Assembly: GCF_000626715.1 (NCBI RefSeq)
Contig: NZ_AQRA01000002.1
Span: forward strand, 62,001-126,000
Source of the DNA: Aquimarina atlantica
GTDB taxonomy: Bacteria; Bacteroidota; Bacteroidia; Flavobacteriales; Flavobacteriaceae
Reading direction: 5' to 3'
DNA length: 64,000 nucleotides
The notes under the pieces were generated by a model. It saw only the letters and a list, made by a program, of their open reading frames with translations. It had not been told where the DNA came from and made no database searches. Both the position numbers and the translations under genes were made by a program. Position 1 is the first letter of the stretch. Every line of letters begins with the position of its first letter. This document shows, piece by piece, positions 15,743 through 24,234 of this stretch.

Positions 15743-18562
15743 CTAAAATGTATAATTAAGGCTTAGACTTATCGTACTTCCTTTTTTATAAGAAAGTATT
15801 GTTTCTTCCGCCTCATTAACTGGATTGTTATTAGTGTCAAACCTAATTCCAGCTTGATTTTCTTGAGCTATTAATTGAGTTTGTTTAATTTTTGGATTTA
15901 GCAAGTTTCTTGCTGTTAATTTAACTTTCAATTTGTCATTGATTTGTTTACTAAGAATAAGATCCATTGTTACAAATCCATTTTCAATGATTTCTTCGTT
16001 ATACAAAGTTTCTTTATTAGCAACATCATCAGGCGAACCTAAAGCAAATATTCTATCTGAAGCATAGTTTCCTGTTAAGGTAGCGATGAATTCTTTTTCT
16101 TTTTGATTAGAATAGCTCAGAGACCCATTTACAATCCAATCTGATGCGCCTTGTAGGCCAGATTCGGTTTTGTTTTTATATCTAAACTCTTCAAATTGCC
16201 CTGCATCTCTATCTTCTCCTTTAAGGTCTTGTGAATGCCACATTCGAGTAACATTAACATTTAAATTCAGGTTTGCTTTATCTTCGATTTCAACAAGATT
16301 AATGCGACCTTCAAGTTCAACTCCATATATATCAGCTTTTTCTGCTGTGTTAAAATAAGAGAACACTCCTGCTGCTCCTCTGGTTTGTGCCAGGTTAATT
16401 GGATCTTCTATTTTTTTATAAAAACCTGTTAATGATATTAGCTCCTTAGATGTTGGGAAAAATTCCCATTTTAAGTCATAATTATAATTAGTTGAAGGTT
16501 TTAAATTAGGATTTCCTCGAGTGACCCTCCCTGTAGGAGAAACATATTCGAAAGGCGCTATTTCTTTAAATTCTGGTAATGTAAAGGTTTGACTAGCCGC
16601 TAGTCGAATATTGTGTTTTTCATTAACCTCGTACTTAAGACTCATACTAGGTAATAGATTACTATATTCATTAAAAATGAAATTATCACTCCCAGAAAAG
16701 TTGGCCACGTTAAAGAAAGGTACATCTAATTGGTCTTCTTCATATCGAATACCTAGATTAGCAACTAATTTTTTAATTCGTATATCAAAATTAAGGAAGG
16801 CTGCTTGTTCTTCTAATAAAGCTTCATAAGTATCATTCTGATCTCTAGGAATAAAAGTTCCATTATCTACATTTTGAAAATTCAAACCTTCATCCAGATT
16901 GTCAAAAGAGTTAATAGACAAGCCTACACTACTTCTAGAAAGTGCTAAACCATTAAATCTGGATTCAAAATCTCTTTCTTTTTTTCTATAATTGATTCCA
17001 ATATCAAATTTTGCAGAATAGAATTCACTATCGGTCATTACCCTGTTATACTTAAGGAATCCATTTATTTCTTTATCTTTAATTTCTTGAGATGATTTTC
17101 GTTGCTGAAAACCTCCCGTATTACCAAACCTAATATCATTTAATCCATAAATATTAAGTTCATTTCTAATACGATTAGGTTCGTCAGCATTTACAACATT
17201 ATATCCTATACCCCAGTCTATTTCATCCTTTTCTGTAATACTATGATCACCGAATAATTGATTGATAAAAAGAGTAGTTTGTCTAAACAATTGATCTCTA
17301 ACAAATTGAGATGCATTATCAGCAACTGGCGTTTCTTCAAAAATACCTGCTCTACCTCCTCTCCCAAACTCATTAAGTTGATCCTCTCCTTTATTGATGA
17401 ATAAAGAATTGAATTTCAACTTAGTGTTACTGCCTATTCGATATGCTAAATTTAGAAGACCTGTTGTATTAGTAGTATTTATAAAACGCTCGGCATCCGG
17501 AATAGTGTCATTAACAAAGTTTGCTCTGTATTCTTTAAATTCTCCAATCCTTTGTTGATTGGATTTTGAATATGATCCTGTAAAAAACACGGATAAGTTA
17601 TTCCCAAACATTTCTACTTTTTCTCCTGCTGTAACAGAAATACCAAAATTAGCCGGAGTATTTGATGTCTCTGGATTCCAGCTCTCTTGTGTTAGAGCTG
17701 TTTCTGTGTTTAAGTTACTAGAATAAAATCCTAAAGTTGTATTATTAGTGTTTTGCGTACTCCTAAAATTATTCCATGTATCACCATCGATAACATTAGT
17801 GTTTACACCTCCACTTACACTGATAGTTAGTTCTCCATTACCAGAATATTCTTTAGAGACTATATCAACATTTCCAGAAGCTTGATCTCCATAAAACAAT
17901 GAAGAATACGTTTTACTTACTCCGATATTTTGAATAATATTTGCAGAAAACAAACCTAAATCTATATTTTTTCTTTCGACATCTTCAGAAGGAACAGGTA
18001 ATCCATTCATAGTTGTTGAAAGGTATCGGTCTCCAAGACCTCTAATAAAAATATCACCAGACCCCTCTACTTTGTTTACTCCAGATATTTTTGCCGTAGC
18101 GGCAGCGGCATCAGATACTCCCTGTTTTGACAATTGTTCTGCTCCAATACTTTCTTTAATTTGTACTGCTTGTTTCTGTTCTAAAAGCAACGCTTCTTCA
18201 CGTTCGCGATTAGTAACCACTTTTATTACAACTTCTTCTAATGCTGCAGCTGTAGCTCCCATAGTAGCATCTACTACCGCTACTTTATCTGCTTCTACTA
18301 CTACATTAGGTATTTCTACTGTTTGGTATCCTGTAAAACTAAACGATAGCGTATATGTCCCTACAGGAACTCCCGTAATCTCATATAACCCATCAAAATC
18401 TGTAGACGCTCCTTTAGCTGTTCCTCCTACAATTACATTCGCAAAGGGAAGAGGTTGATTGTTTGATTCTTTATCTAATAATTTTCCGGCGATAGTCCCG
18501 GTTTCTTGTGCAAAAATAGCGCCTATAAAAAATAGTGCCAGTACTGTAAATCTTTTTCTCAT
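15743..18562 (-). CDS. TonB-dependent outer-membrane receptor 1
   Basis: The 939-residue protein has a signal peptide (1-18), a carboxypeptidase-regulatory-like beta-sandwich domain (about 22-105, TGTIAGKLLDKESNNQPLPFANV), a TonB-box-like ALEEVVIKV segment (~108-116), a plug domain (about 130-245, DIFIRGLGDRYLSTTMNGLPVP) and a beta-barrel ending in aromatic SLNYTF. TonB receptors import scarce ligands across the outer membrane using ExbBD energy. The gene heads a two-gene operon with the beta-helix lipoprotein. I found no clear 11-bp operator repeats upstream, unlike its paralogue at 20425, so this pair may answer to a different signal. The substrate is unknown. Confidence 0.85.
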   Translation of the reverse strand: MRKRFTVLALFFIGAIFAQETGTIAGKLLDKESNNQPLPFANVIVGGTAKGASTDFDGLYEITGVPVGTYTLSFSFTGYQTVEIPNVVVEADKVAVVDATMGATAAALEEVVIKVVTNREREEALLLEQKQAVQIKESIGAEQLSKQGVSDAAAATAKISGVNKVEGSGDIFIRGLGDRYLSTTMNGLPVPSEDVERKNIDLGLFSANIIQNIGVSKTYSSLFYGDQASGNVDIVSKEYSGNGELTISVSGGVNTNVIDGDTWNNFRSTQNTNNTTLGFYSSNLNTETALTQESWNPETSNTPANFGISVTAGEKVEMFGNNLSVFFTGSYSKSNQQRIGEFKEYRANFVNDTIPDAERFINTTNTTGLLNLAYRIGSNTKLKFNSLFINKGEDQLNEFGRGGRAGIFEETPVADNASQFVRDQLFRQTTLFINQLFGDHSITEKDEIDWGIGYNVVNADEPNRIRNELNIYGLNDIRFGNTGGFQQRKSSQEIKDKEINGFLKYNRVMTDSEFYSAKFDIGINYRKKERDFESRFNGLALSRSSVGLSINSFDNLDEGLNFQNVDNGTFIPRDQNDTYEALLEEQAAFLNFDIRIKKLVANLGIRYEEDQLDVPFFNVANFSGSDNFIFNEYSNLLPSMSLKYEVNEKHNIRLAASQTFTLPEFKEIAPFEYVSPTGRVTRGNPNLKPSTNYNYDLKWEFFPTSKELISLTGFYKKIEDPINLAQTRGAAGVFSYFNTAEKADIYGVELEGRINLVEIEDKANLNLNVNVTRMWHSQDLKGEDRDAGQFEEFRYKNKTESGLQGASDWIVNGSLSYSNQKEKEFIATLTGNYASDRIFALGSPDDVANKETLYNEEIIENGFVTMDLILSKQINDKLKVKLTARNLLNPKIKQTQLIAQENQAGIRFDTNNNPVNEAEETILSYKKGSTISLSLNYTF

Positions 18563-19078
18563 TATGTGTTTTCAAAATCTGATACAAATAAATACGGTTT
18601 TACAGTAATTGTCTTTACCCCACTATTATGGTTAGTTTAAGGGATTGTGATGTAGGAAAAATGAAGAAAAAAGTGAAATCTGTAGGATTTTTAGGGAATT
18701 TTGCGCCTAAAATTCTATACTATTAAATTACTAATAAACTACTGAATTATAAGGTTTACCCACATCTATCGAGAGCTTTTTAGCTATGCCATTTTTTGAG
18801 TCTCGAATATTGACGAGTATACAAAATCTGTTTTTTATAAATTATTAGAGAATTGTTATGAAGATGTTAAACCGGATAAATTCACAGAATCTGCCTTAAC
18901 AATAAGATAAAATACGATAACAAAATATAAGATGGTAAGGTAAACACTCTTTACATTTATGGTCTTTTAATCTGATTATTAAATATTTGCAAATAATTCA
19001 TTCTGAAATAAGCAAAAAAAGAAGCCTGGCGATTAGCCAGGCTTCTACAATTCAAATACTTAAATATGGGATATTATA
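18563..19078. other. Intergenic region between the two receptor/lipoprotein operons
   Basis: The 516-nt gap carries the promoter of receptor 1 (a TATTTATTTG stretch on the minus strand near 18585 is the best -7 candidate) and, at its far end, the terminator of the lipoprotein 2 operon. The rest is AT-rich without open frames or repeats that I could recognise. Confidence 0.4.
19014..19045 (-). terminator. Rho-independent terminator of the TonB receptor 2 / lipoprotein 2 operon
   Basis: The 10-bp stem GAAGCCTGGC / GCCAGGCTTC (19021-19030, 19036-19045) with loop GATTA is followed on the minus strand by seven T residues (19014-19020). It lies 33 nt past the lipoprotein stop. Confidence 0.9.
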
Positions 19079-20383
19079 TTATTGACGAGTCCAATCTGAT
19101 GTCCAGGTATCACTCTCTTGTAATGCTCCTGCATAGTTAGCAGCGTCAAAAAATGCCCCTAATGTAGAAGGATCAAAATTATCTACACCATCTACCGCAG
19201 TAGTATACGAATAAGTTCCTCTAAAACCACTTATTTCAAAAGCACTGGGAACATCTGTTCCTGAAGGATCTTTAGAATAATTGTTAAAAGTTGCAAAATC
19301 AGCCAAATCTACTGTTGCAGTACCTGCGCTTAACTCAAAAGATGTTGAATTATCAATAATTGAGTTACGAATAGTAAGTTCATTATTATTTAAATTCGTA
19401 AATGTCTGACTATCATTTAATTCTACTCCTTTAGAAAAACCTTTAATAATCATATTATAAATAGAAACTTTCGTTCCTCTTCTAAATAAGATTGCTTCAT
19501 TTTTTCCATCTCCATCTTCTGCACCGATTAGCGTAATATTAGATAAGGTAGGATTAGAGAATGGTGTAGCAGCATTATTAGATTTTAGGTTATCGCCCTC
19601 AATTCCATGATCTCCTTCTCTAGTAGATTGTTGTACAATCCAAAACTGTCCGTTTCCTACCCATCCATCGGTCCAGTCAAAAGAATCATCAGCAGCACCA
19701 GTTACTACTGCGTATTTTAAATTTACAGTTCCTCCAAAAAACTCAATTCCATCATCATTACCATTAAAAGCCTGAATATATTCTAAAGTAGTTCCACTAC
19801 CCACACCATATAATGAAAGTCCATTATACTCAGAATCCGCATTAATTTTCCCTCCAGTATATTCTAAACGTACATAACGTAGTATTCCTGAGTCATCTGC
19901 CGGATCGGTTCCTCCATACGTAAGGTTTGCAACTTCTGTTGTTGCTGTAGTACCTCTGTTGATAGGGGCTTTACCCGCTAATAATAATCCTCCCCAATCT
20001 CCAGGGTTAGGAGTAGATTTATTAGAAGTAAATACAATAGGTTGTGCTGCAGTACCTTCGGCTATAATTTTTGCTCCTTGCTCGATAGCTAGGTATGCAA
20101 ACACACCACCAGTATTTCCTCCTATAATCTTTGTTCCTGGTTCTATTGTTAATGTAACTCCATCTACCACAGACACACCCCCTCTTAGCTCGTATACTTC
20201 GCTTGATTTTAAGGTAAGATTTTCTTTAATTTCACCTTCTAATATTTCTGTTCCAGAAGTATCACCACCAGAACCTCCCTGGTTGATTGTGATATCTCCG
20301 ATATTATCTTCTTGTATGGTACAAGCACTAAATAAAACTGCTGTTCCGATTACTATTCCCGTAAGTAAATTTTTAGTTTTCAT
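19079..20383 (-). CDS. Surface lipoprotein with one beta-helix-like domain, partner of TonB receptor 2
   Basis: The 434-residue protein has a lipoprotein signal with lipid cysteine at residue 21 (AVLFSACTIQED); the acidic residues after it suit surface export. One beta-helix-like unit shares the signature of the larger paralogue at 13733: TLTIEPGTKI, NPGDWGGLLLAGKAP, EYNGLSLYGVGSGTTLEYI, DDGIEFFGGTVNL and DSFDWTDGW. It follows the TonB receptor 2 gene by 41 nt, so both are probably made from one transcript. That transcript begins at an operator with 11-bp repeats that looks like a Pho box. A role in capturing phosphate or a phosphorylated compound at the surface is therefore inferred, not shown. 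Confidence 0.75.
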   Translation of the reverse strand: MKTKNLLTGIVIGTAVLFSACTIQEDNIGDITINQGGSGGDTSGTEILEGEIKENLTLKSSEVYELRGGVSVVDGVTLTIEPGTKIIGGNTGGVFAYLAIEQGAKIIAEGTAAQPIVFTSNKSTPNPGDWGGLLLAGKAPINRGTTATTEVANLTYGGTDPADDSGILRYVRLEYTGGKINADSEYNGLSLYGVGSGTTLEYIQAFNGNDDGIEFFGGTVNLKYAVVTGAADDSFDWTDGWVGNGQFWIVQQSTREGDHGIEGDNLKSNNAATPFSNPTLSNITLIGAEDGDGKNEAILFRRGTKVSIYNMIIKGFSKGVELNDSQTFTNLNNNELTIRNSIIDNSTSFELSAGTATVDLADFATFNNYSKDPSGTDVPSAFEISGFRGTYSYTTAVDGVDNFDPSTLGAFFDAANYAGALQESDTWTSDWTRQ

Positions 20384-20424
20384 TTTATATAATGATTAAT
20401 TTTAGTTGTGTTTTCTGTTTATAA

Positions 20425-23223
20425 TTAAAGTTTAAAAGTAACGCCAAGGCTAAAGTTGATTCCATTATCAAATTTATAGGTAGTAAATTCCTGACCTAAA
20501 TCTTCCTGATCCTGGTATCGTTCTATCGATGGGTTTAATAAGTTTTTAGCTTTAAGGCTTATTTCTACATGTTTTCCAATCTCATCTTTGAAATTAAAGT
20601 TTAATACTCCAAATCCTTTTTCGAAAATATCTCCTACTCCATTTCCTCCTGCAGAATACACACGATCTCCAAAGATGTTGAAATCTATTCCTGAAGTTAT
20701 TTTATGATTATCAAAAGTCTTAGAATATGATAAATCTGTATTAACAAGAAAAGGAGAAGCTCCTTGTAATTGTCTTTCTACATTAGTTGGTGCGATATTA
20801 GAACCATTAAATGTGGTAATCGTTGGGTCAATTTCTACCTGTGTATACATTATTGTAGTATTAACACCAAAATTTAAGTTGTTCCAGATGGTTTCTTCTG
20901 TATTAAAAAGATTACCCAGATTCTTTTTAAATTCTAATTCTGCTCCAAAAATGATCGCATTATTAGAATTAATAAATGTATTTACATTTGAAGCTGAGGC
21001 TACAAACACTTTTTCGATTGGGTTTTCGATATACTTACCAAAAAGTGTAGCTGCAAGTAATTCGCCAGATTGTTCTGGAAAATGTTCCCACTTGATATCT
21101 ATATTATAGTTATCAGAGTTTTTTAGTATTGGATTTCCTAAAGTTGCTTCAGTAACATCTTCATCTAAGAAAGGTGCTATTTCTGTAAATTTTGGTAATG
21201 TAACTGTTTTACTAGCTGCAAAACGAAGGTTTGATGTTGAGTTTAATTCATACTTCAAGCTTATACTAGGTAGAATAAAAGTTTCATCAATTTTTCTAGT
21301 TCTAAAAGGAGATGTTTCTAAGTCTTGTTGTTCTCTATAGAATACATTTTGTTCAAACAATTCTGCTCGAACACCTCCATTGAAGGTTAGTTTCTCTGTT
21401 AATGCATATTGTAAGTTAACATACCCAGCAATGGTCGATAAATCTGCCTCATAAATTCTTGTTGGATTAAGGTTTTCTAAAACAACGTATGCTCCGTTAA
21501 GAAAATTGGTTTCATTTAATAGTGCATCTGGATTATTAAAATCTACATTACTATTTCTCAAATTATTAAGGCTGTAGTTTAATTGATTAGATTCAAAATC
21601 TCTATCTTTTGATCTTCCTGCTACTCCAAAAGTTAATTTGTTTTTAAAGTTATCATCTTCATCTTTTCCAAAATTGATATCAAAATCAATTTTTCCAGAA
21701 TAATCATTTTCATTTAGTTCCTGATAAAAACGTTGGTTATTTGCTAAATCAGGACTTGTTCTGTCACCAAGCAAAAGAACACCTTCGTCAATTTCTGTAA
21801 ATACCAATTGACGTCTATCGGGTATTAAGCCTTTTGCTTTGTTATAAGCAACTCCCCAACTTAATTTATACTTACTTTCTTTAAATCTATGTTCTCCCGT
21901 AAGTTGTTGTGTAAGCAGGTTATTTTGTTCATACGTTCCTCTTCTGGCATAAATTGTAATATCTGCTGCTTCACTACCTATACCAATAAATTCTCTTAAT
22001 TCGTCTTGAGTATCGTTTACAAACAAGGTAGTTGCCAATATTTTGTTATTAGTATTCCAGCGATACCCCAAACTTCCCAATACGGTAGTATTGGTACTGT
22101 ATTGATATCGATCAGTATTGTCGAAATTTGTAATTACTCCTCCTTGAGAATTAAAAGAAGCTTCTGTTCCATCAAGTGCGGTTTTATGATCCTGGCTAAA
22201 AGATGCAGTAACCAATACATCTAATTTCTGATCTTCTGCTATCGTAAAGGTTTTACCACCGGTTATACTCATACCTCCATCAGGAGCATTAAATCGTTTT
22301 ACCGGATTAAAAGAAGTATCAAAAGGATAGTAATCTATTTCTGTACTATTATAATTGTAATTCGGAATATCTAAGAAAACAGGAACTCTTCTAGATCCAT
22401 CATCTAATCCCCATTCATCGTATTGCCCTCCATTAAGTAAGAAAAAATCATTACTAACAGCATTAGAATTTACTCCCGAACTAAAACCAACTTCTAAAAA
22501 GCCTTTCCCCGGACGATCTTTGGTATCGATATTTACACTTGCTCCGGCAAAATCACCATATATATTAGGAGAATATGTTTTATAAATCCCTAAATTCTCA
22601 ACTATATCGGTCGGAAAAATCCCAAGATCAATAAGTTTTAATTTTGGGTTTAATGACGGGATAGGTAGTCCATTTAAATAGGCATTGTTATAACGATCTC
22701 CTAATCCACGAACATATAATTTATCACTCTGTCTAGAAATACCAGTTGCTTTAGTTAAACCTGTAGCAACATCACTTACTCCTTTTTTAGAAAGTTCTTG
22801 CGCTCCTATCTTTTGTTGAATAGTCACTGCATTTTTTTGTTCTAATAAAATAGCTGCTTCAGATTCTTTTTTGGTAGTCGTTTTAATTACCACCTCATCT
22901 AGTGCAGCTGCACTTGCCGCCATTGCAGTATTAACAGTAGTAGCTTCATTTGACTTTACGATTACATCTTTAATGTCTAAAGTTTCATATCCTACAAAAC
23001 TAAACTCTAGTACATATGTCCCTGGTTCTACATTTTCAATAGTATACAAACCATCAAAATCTGTAGTCGTTCCTTTTGTTGTTCCTTTAATTAATACATT
23101 AGCAAAAGGTAAAGGTTGATTATTAGATTCCTTGTCTAATAATGTTCCGGTAATCGAACCGGTTTCTTGCGCGAAGAGTATTCCTACAAAAAATAACGCA
23201 AAAAGTGTAACAATTTTTCTCAT
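20425..23223 (-). CDS. TonB-dependent outer-membrane receptor 2 (probable Pho-regulated)
   Basis: The 932-residue protein has a signal peptide (1-18), a carboxypeptidase-regulatory-like domain (about 22-105), a TonB-box-like ALDEVVIKT segment, a plug (about 130-245, KLYVRGLGDRYNNAYLNGLPIP) and a long beta-barrel ending NFSLGVTFKL. It is a paralogue of receptor 1, most alike in the first ~200 residues. It starts an operon with the single-unit beta-helix lipoprotein. Six consecutive 11-bp registers upstream, five of them starting ACA, end 16 nt before a TTTG core, the same layout as at the porin and PiT promoters. It probably imports a phosphorus source; this rests on regulation and neighbours only. 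Confidence 0.85.
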   Translation of the reverse strand: MRKIVTLFALFFVGILFAQETGSITGTLLDKESNNQPLPFANVLIKGTTKGTTTDFDGLYTIENVEPGTYVLEFSFVGYETLDIKDVIVKSNEATTVNTAMAASAAALDEVVIKTTTKKESEAAILLEQKNAVTIQQKIGAQELSKKGVSDVATGLTKATGISRQSDKLYVRGLGDRYNNAYLNGLPIPSLNPKLKLIDLGIFPTDIVENLGIYKTYSPNIYGDFAGASVNIDTKDRPGKGFLEVGFSSGVNSNAVSNDFFLLNGGQYDEWGLDDGSRRVPVFLDIPNYNYNSTEIDYYPFDTSFNPVKRFNAPDGGMSITGGKTFTIAEDQKLDVLVTASFSQDHKTALDGTEASFNSQGGVITNFDNTDRYQYSTNTTVLGSLGYRWNTNNKILATTLFVNDTQDELREFIGIGSEAADITIYARRGTYEQNNLLTQQLTGEHRFKESKYKLSWGVAYNKAKGLIPDRRQLVFTEIDEGVLLLGDRTSPDLANNQRFYQELNENDYSGKIDFDINFGKDEDDNFKNKLTFGVAGRSKDRDFESNQLNYSLNNLRNSNVDFNNPDALLNETNFLNGAYVVLENLNPTRIYEADLSTIAGYVNLQYALTEKLTFNGGVRAELFEQNVFYREQQDLETSPFRTRKIDETFILPSISLKYELNSTSNLRFAASKTVTLPKFTEIAPFLDEDVTEATLGNPILKNSDNYNIDIKWEHFPEQSGELLAATLFGKYIENPIEKVFVASASNVNTFINSNNAIIFGAELEFKKNLGNLFNTEETIWNNLNFGVNTTIMYTQVEIDPTITTFNGSNIAPTNVERQLQGASPFLVNTDLSYSKTFDNHKITSGIDFNIFGDRVYSAGGNGVGDIFEKGFGVLNFNFKDEIGKHVEISLKAKNLLNPSIERYQDQEDLGQEFTTYKFDNGINFSLGVTFKL

Positions 23224-23246
23224 TTAACTTGTTCTGAAATTCCCGG

Positions 23247-23323
23247 CAAAGAACGACAGGTAGTGTTAAATGTGTGTTATTCAAAAATTAATTATGTGTC
23301 ATATTAATGTTAGGTAATTGTTA
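23247..23323 (-). promoter_or_regulatory. Pho-box-like operator array and -7 element of TonB receptor 2
   Basis: On the minus strand, units begin at 23321 (ACAAT), 23310 (ACATT), 23299 (ACACA), 23288 (degenerate), 23277 (ACACA) and 23266 (ACACT), all exactly 11 nt apart. The last is 16 nt before the TTTG of GTTCTTTG (23254-23247), which is 24 nt from the ATG. PhoB-type regulators bind 11-bp direct repeats, so this is a strong operator candidate. Confidence 0.65.
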
Positions 23324-23553
23324 TCAGCCCATGTTTATAGCATGTTTTCTTAACATTAATAATTTGTTAGGGGTAACTGTAAAGGATTGAGAATAAAAAA
23401 ACAATAGAGAATTTCTCTCTTCGATAAAAACTTACTTAATTGTTAAGAAAAGCCTCTGTTATATAGGGAATGTAAAAAAATATTAAAAATTTCTTAAGAG
23501 TAAAAAGTCAAATTGTAGAGGTAGCATTGTTGTTTTTTGAAGATTTTACCTAC

Positions 23554-23584
23554 AAAAAAGACTTCCATTTAGGAAGTCTTTTTT
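23554..23584 (-). terminator. Terminator of the MORN-like gene
   Basis: A 13-bp perfect stem AAAAAAGACTTCC / GGAAGTCTTTTTT (23554-23566, 23572-23584) with loop ATTTA lies 21 nt past the minus-strand stop. It has T-runs on both strands and may work in both directions. Confidence 0.9.
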
Positions 23585-23605
23585 GTGTATTTTTTGTAGT
23601 AAAAT

Positions 23606-23965
23606 CTAGTTTTTATAATTCACAACTACATTGTCTTTACCCGACCAAGTTGTTACATCAGCAATTTGATTTTTATCATAATTTACTTCAGATAACTTAT
23701 CTGCATTCCAGAAAAACCATTTCCCTGTTTTTACTCCATTATCATATTGTCCCATGGCAATTTTCTTTCCAGTAGCATCATACGATTTCCATTCTCCATG
23801 AAGCTTACCTTCTTTATTATAGAAACCTTGTTGTCTTACTGTTCCATCTTCAAAATAAAATGTACCTTTAATCTGGTCGCCTTGCTTTTCAAAAGTAGGT
23901 TTTACATCCTGAGCCATTACAGTCGCCGAAAATAAAATGGCCATTGCTACTATTATCTTTTTCAT
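23606..23965 (-). CDS. Small secreted MORN-repeat-like protein (YwqK type)
   Basis: The 119-residue protein has a signal peptide (MKKIIVAMAILFSATVMAQ) and about three MORN-like strands: GTFYFEDGTVRQQGFYNKEGKLHGEWKSYDATG-type, then KIAMGQYDNGVKTGKWFFWN and a closing LSEVNYDKNQI. The pattern G.....G...GxW..Y matches the family often labelled YwqK-like antitoxin, although a toxin-antitoxin role is doubtful and no toxin is adjacent. The export signal suggests a periplasmic or outer-membrane place. It is divergent from the CHR transporter gene and shares with it an intergenic region that contains a four-unit Pho-box-like array, so it may be phosphate-regulated. Confidence 0.7.
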   Translation of the reverse strand: MKKIIVAMAILFSATVMAQDVKPTFEKQGDQIKGTFYFEDGTVRQQGFYNKEGKLHGEWKSYDATGKKIAMGQYDNGVKTGKWFFWNADKLSEVNYDKNQIADVTTWSGKDNVVVNYKN

Positions 23966-24028
23966 GATTTTAAATGTTTTATTATTATTTGGGATGTCGA
24001 CTTATATTATAAAAGTAATACATATTTT

Positions 24029-24072
24029 ACATTTAAACAACATTTCGGTAACATTAAATTAACATTAAACTC
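24029..24072 (+). promoter_or_regulatory. Four-unit Pho-box-like operator array in the MORN / CHR intergenic region
   Basis: Units ACATTTAAACA, ACATTTCGGTA, ACATTAAATTA and ACATTAAACTC start at 24029, 24040, 24051 and 24062, exactly 11 nt apart. This is the most regular array in the window. It points toward the CHR transporter (ATG at 24235) but lies closer to the MORN gene (start 23965), so which promoter it controls is open. Confidence 0.65.
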
Positions 24073-24180
24073 ATAAATACCTTATTTTCATTGTTTTACA
24101 TCATTAAAAAACATCTCTCTGTAATATTCAAAACCATCAATCCTATCCCACTTTTATTATCATGACCAGTATTATATTTA

Positions 24181-24188
24181 TACTTTTG
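24181..24188 (+). promoter_or_regulatory. -7 promoter element (TACTTTTG) of the CHR transporter
   Basis: TACTTTTG matches TAnnTTTG exactly and lies 46 nt before the ATG at 24235. It is ~110 nt downstream of the last operator unit, farther than in the other Pho-like promoters, so this promoter may be independent of the array. Confidence 0.45.
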
Positions 24189-24234
24189 ATGACGTTATAT
24201 TATCTGTATCATTTCATATACCCATTATATTTAA

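Larger units (their letters stand above)
23224..23605. other. Intergenic region upstream of TonB receptor 2
   Basis: The gap holds the operator/promoter at 23247-23323 and the MORN-gene terminator at 23554-23584. Between them is AT-rich DNA with further TTAACATTAATAA and TTGTTAG words near 23349-23370 that resemble the operator units but are not in 11-bp register. Confidence 0.5.

Noticed and set aside
18563..18800. Pho-box-like array upstream of TonB receptor 1
   Set aside because: CTAACCATAAT and CCTACATCAC words occur on the minus strand, but not in 11-bp register and not 16 nt from a TTTG core.
13733..20383. Lipoproteins as SusD homologues
   Set aside because: They lack the helical TPR-rich SusD pattern; their repeated short strands and DWGGL / EFFGGT motifs indicate a beta-helix.
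23606..23965. MORN-like protein as an antitoxin of a toxin-antitoxin pair
   Set aside because: It carries a signal peptide and has no small toxin gene next to it; the antitoxin label is only a family name.
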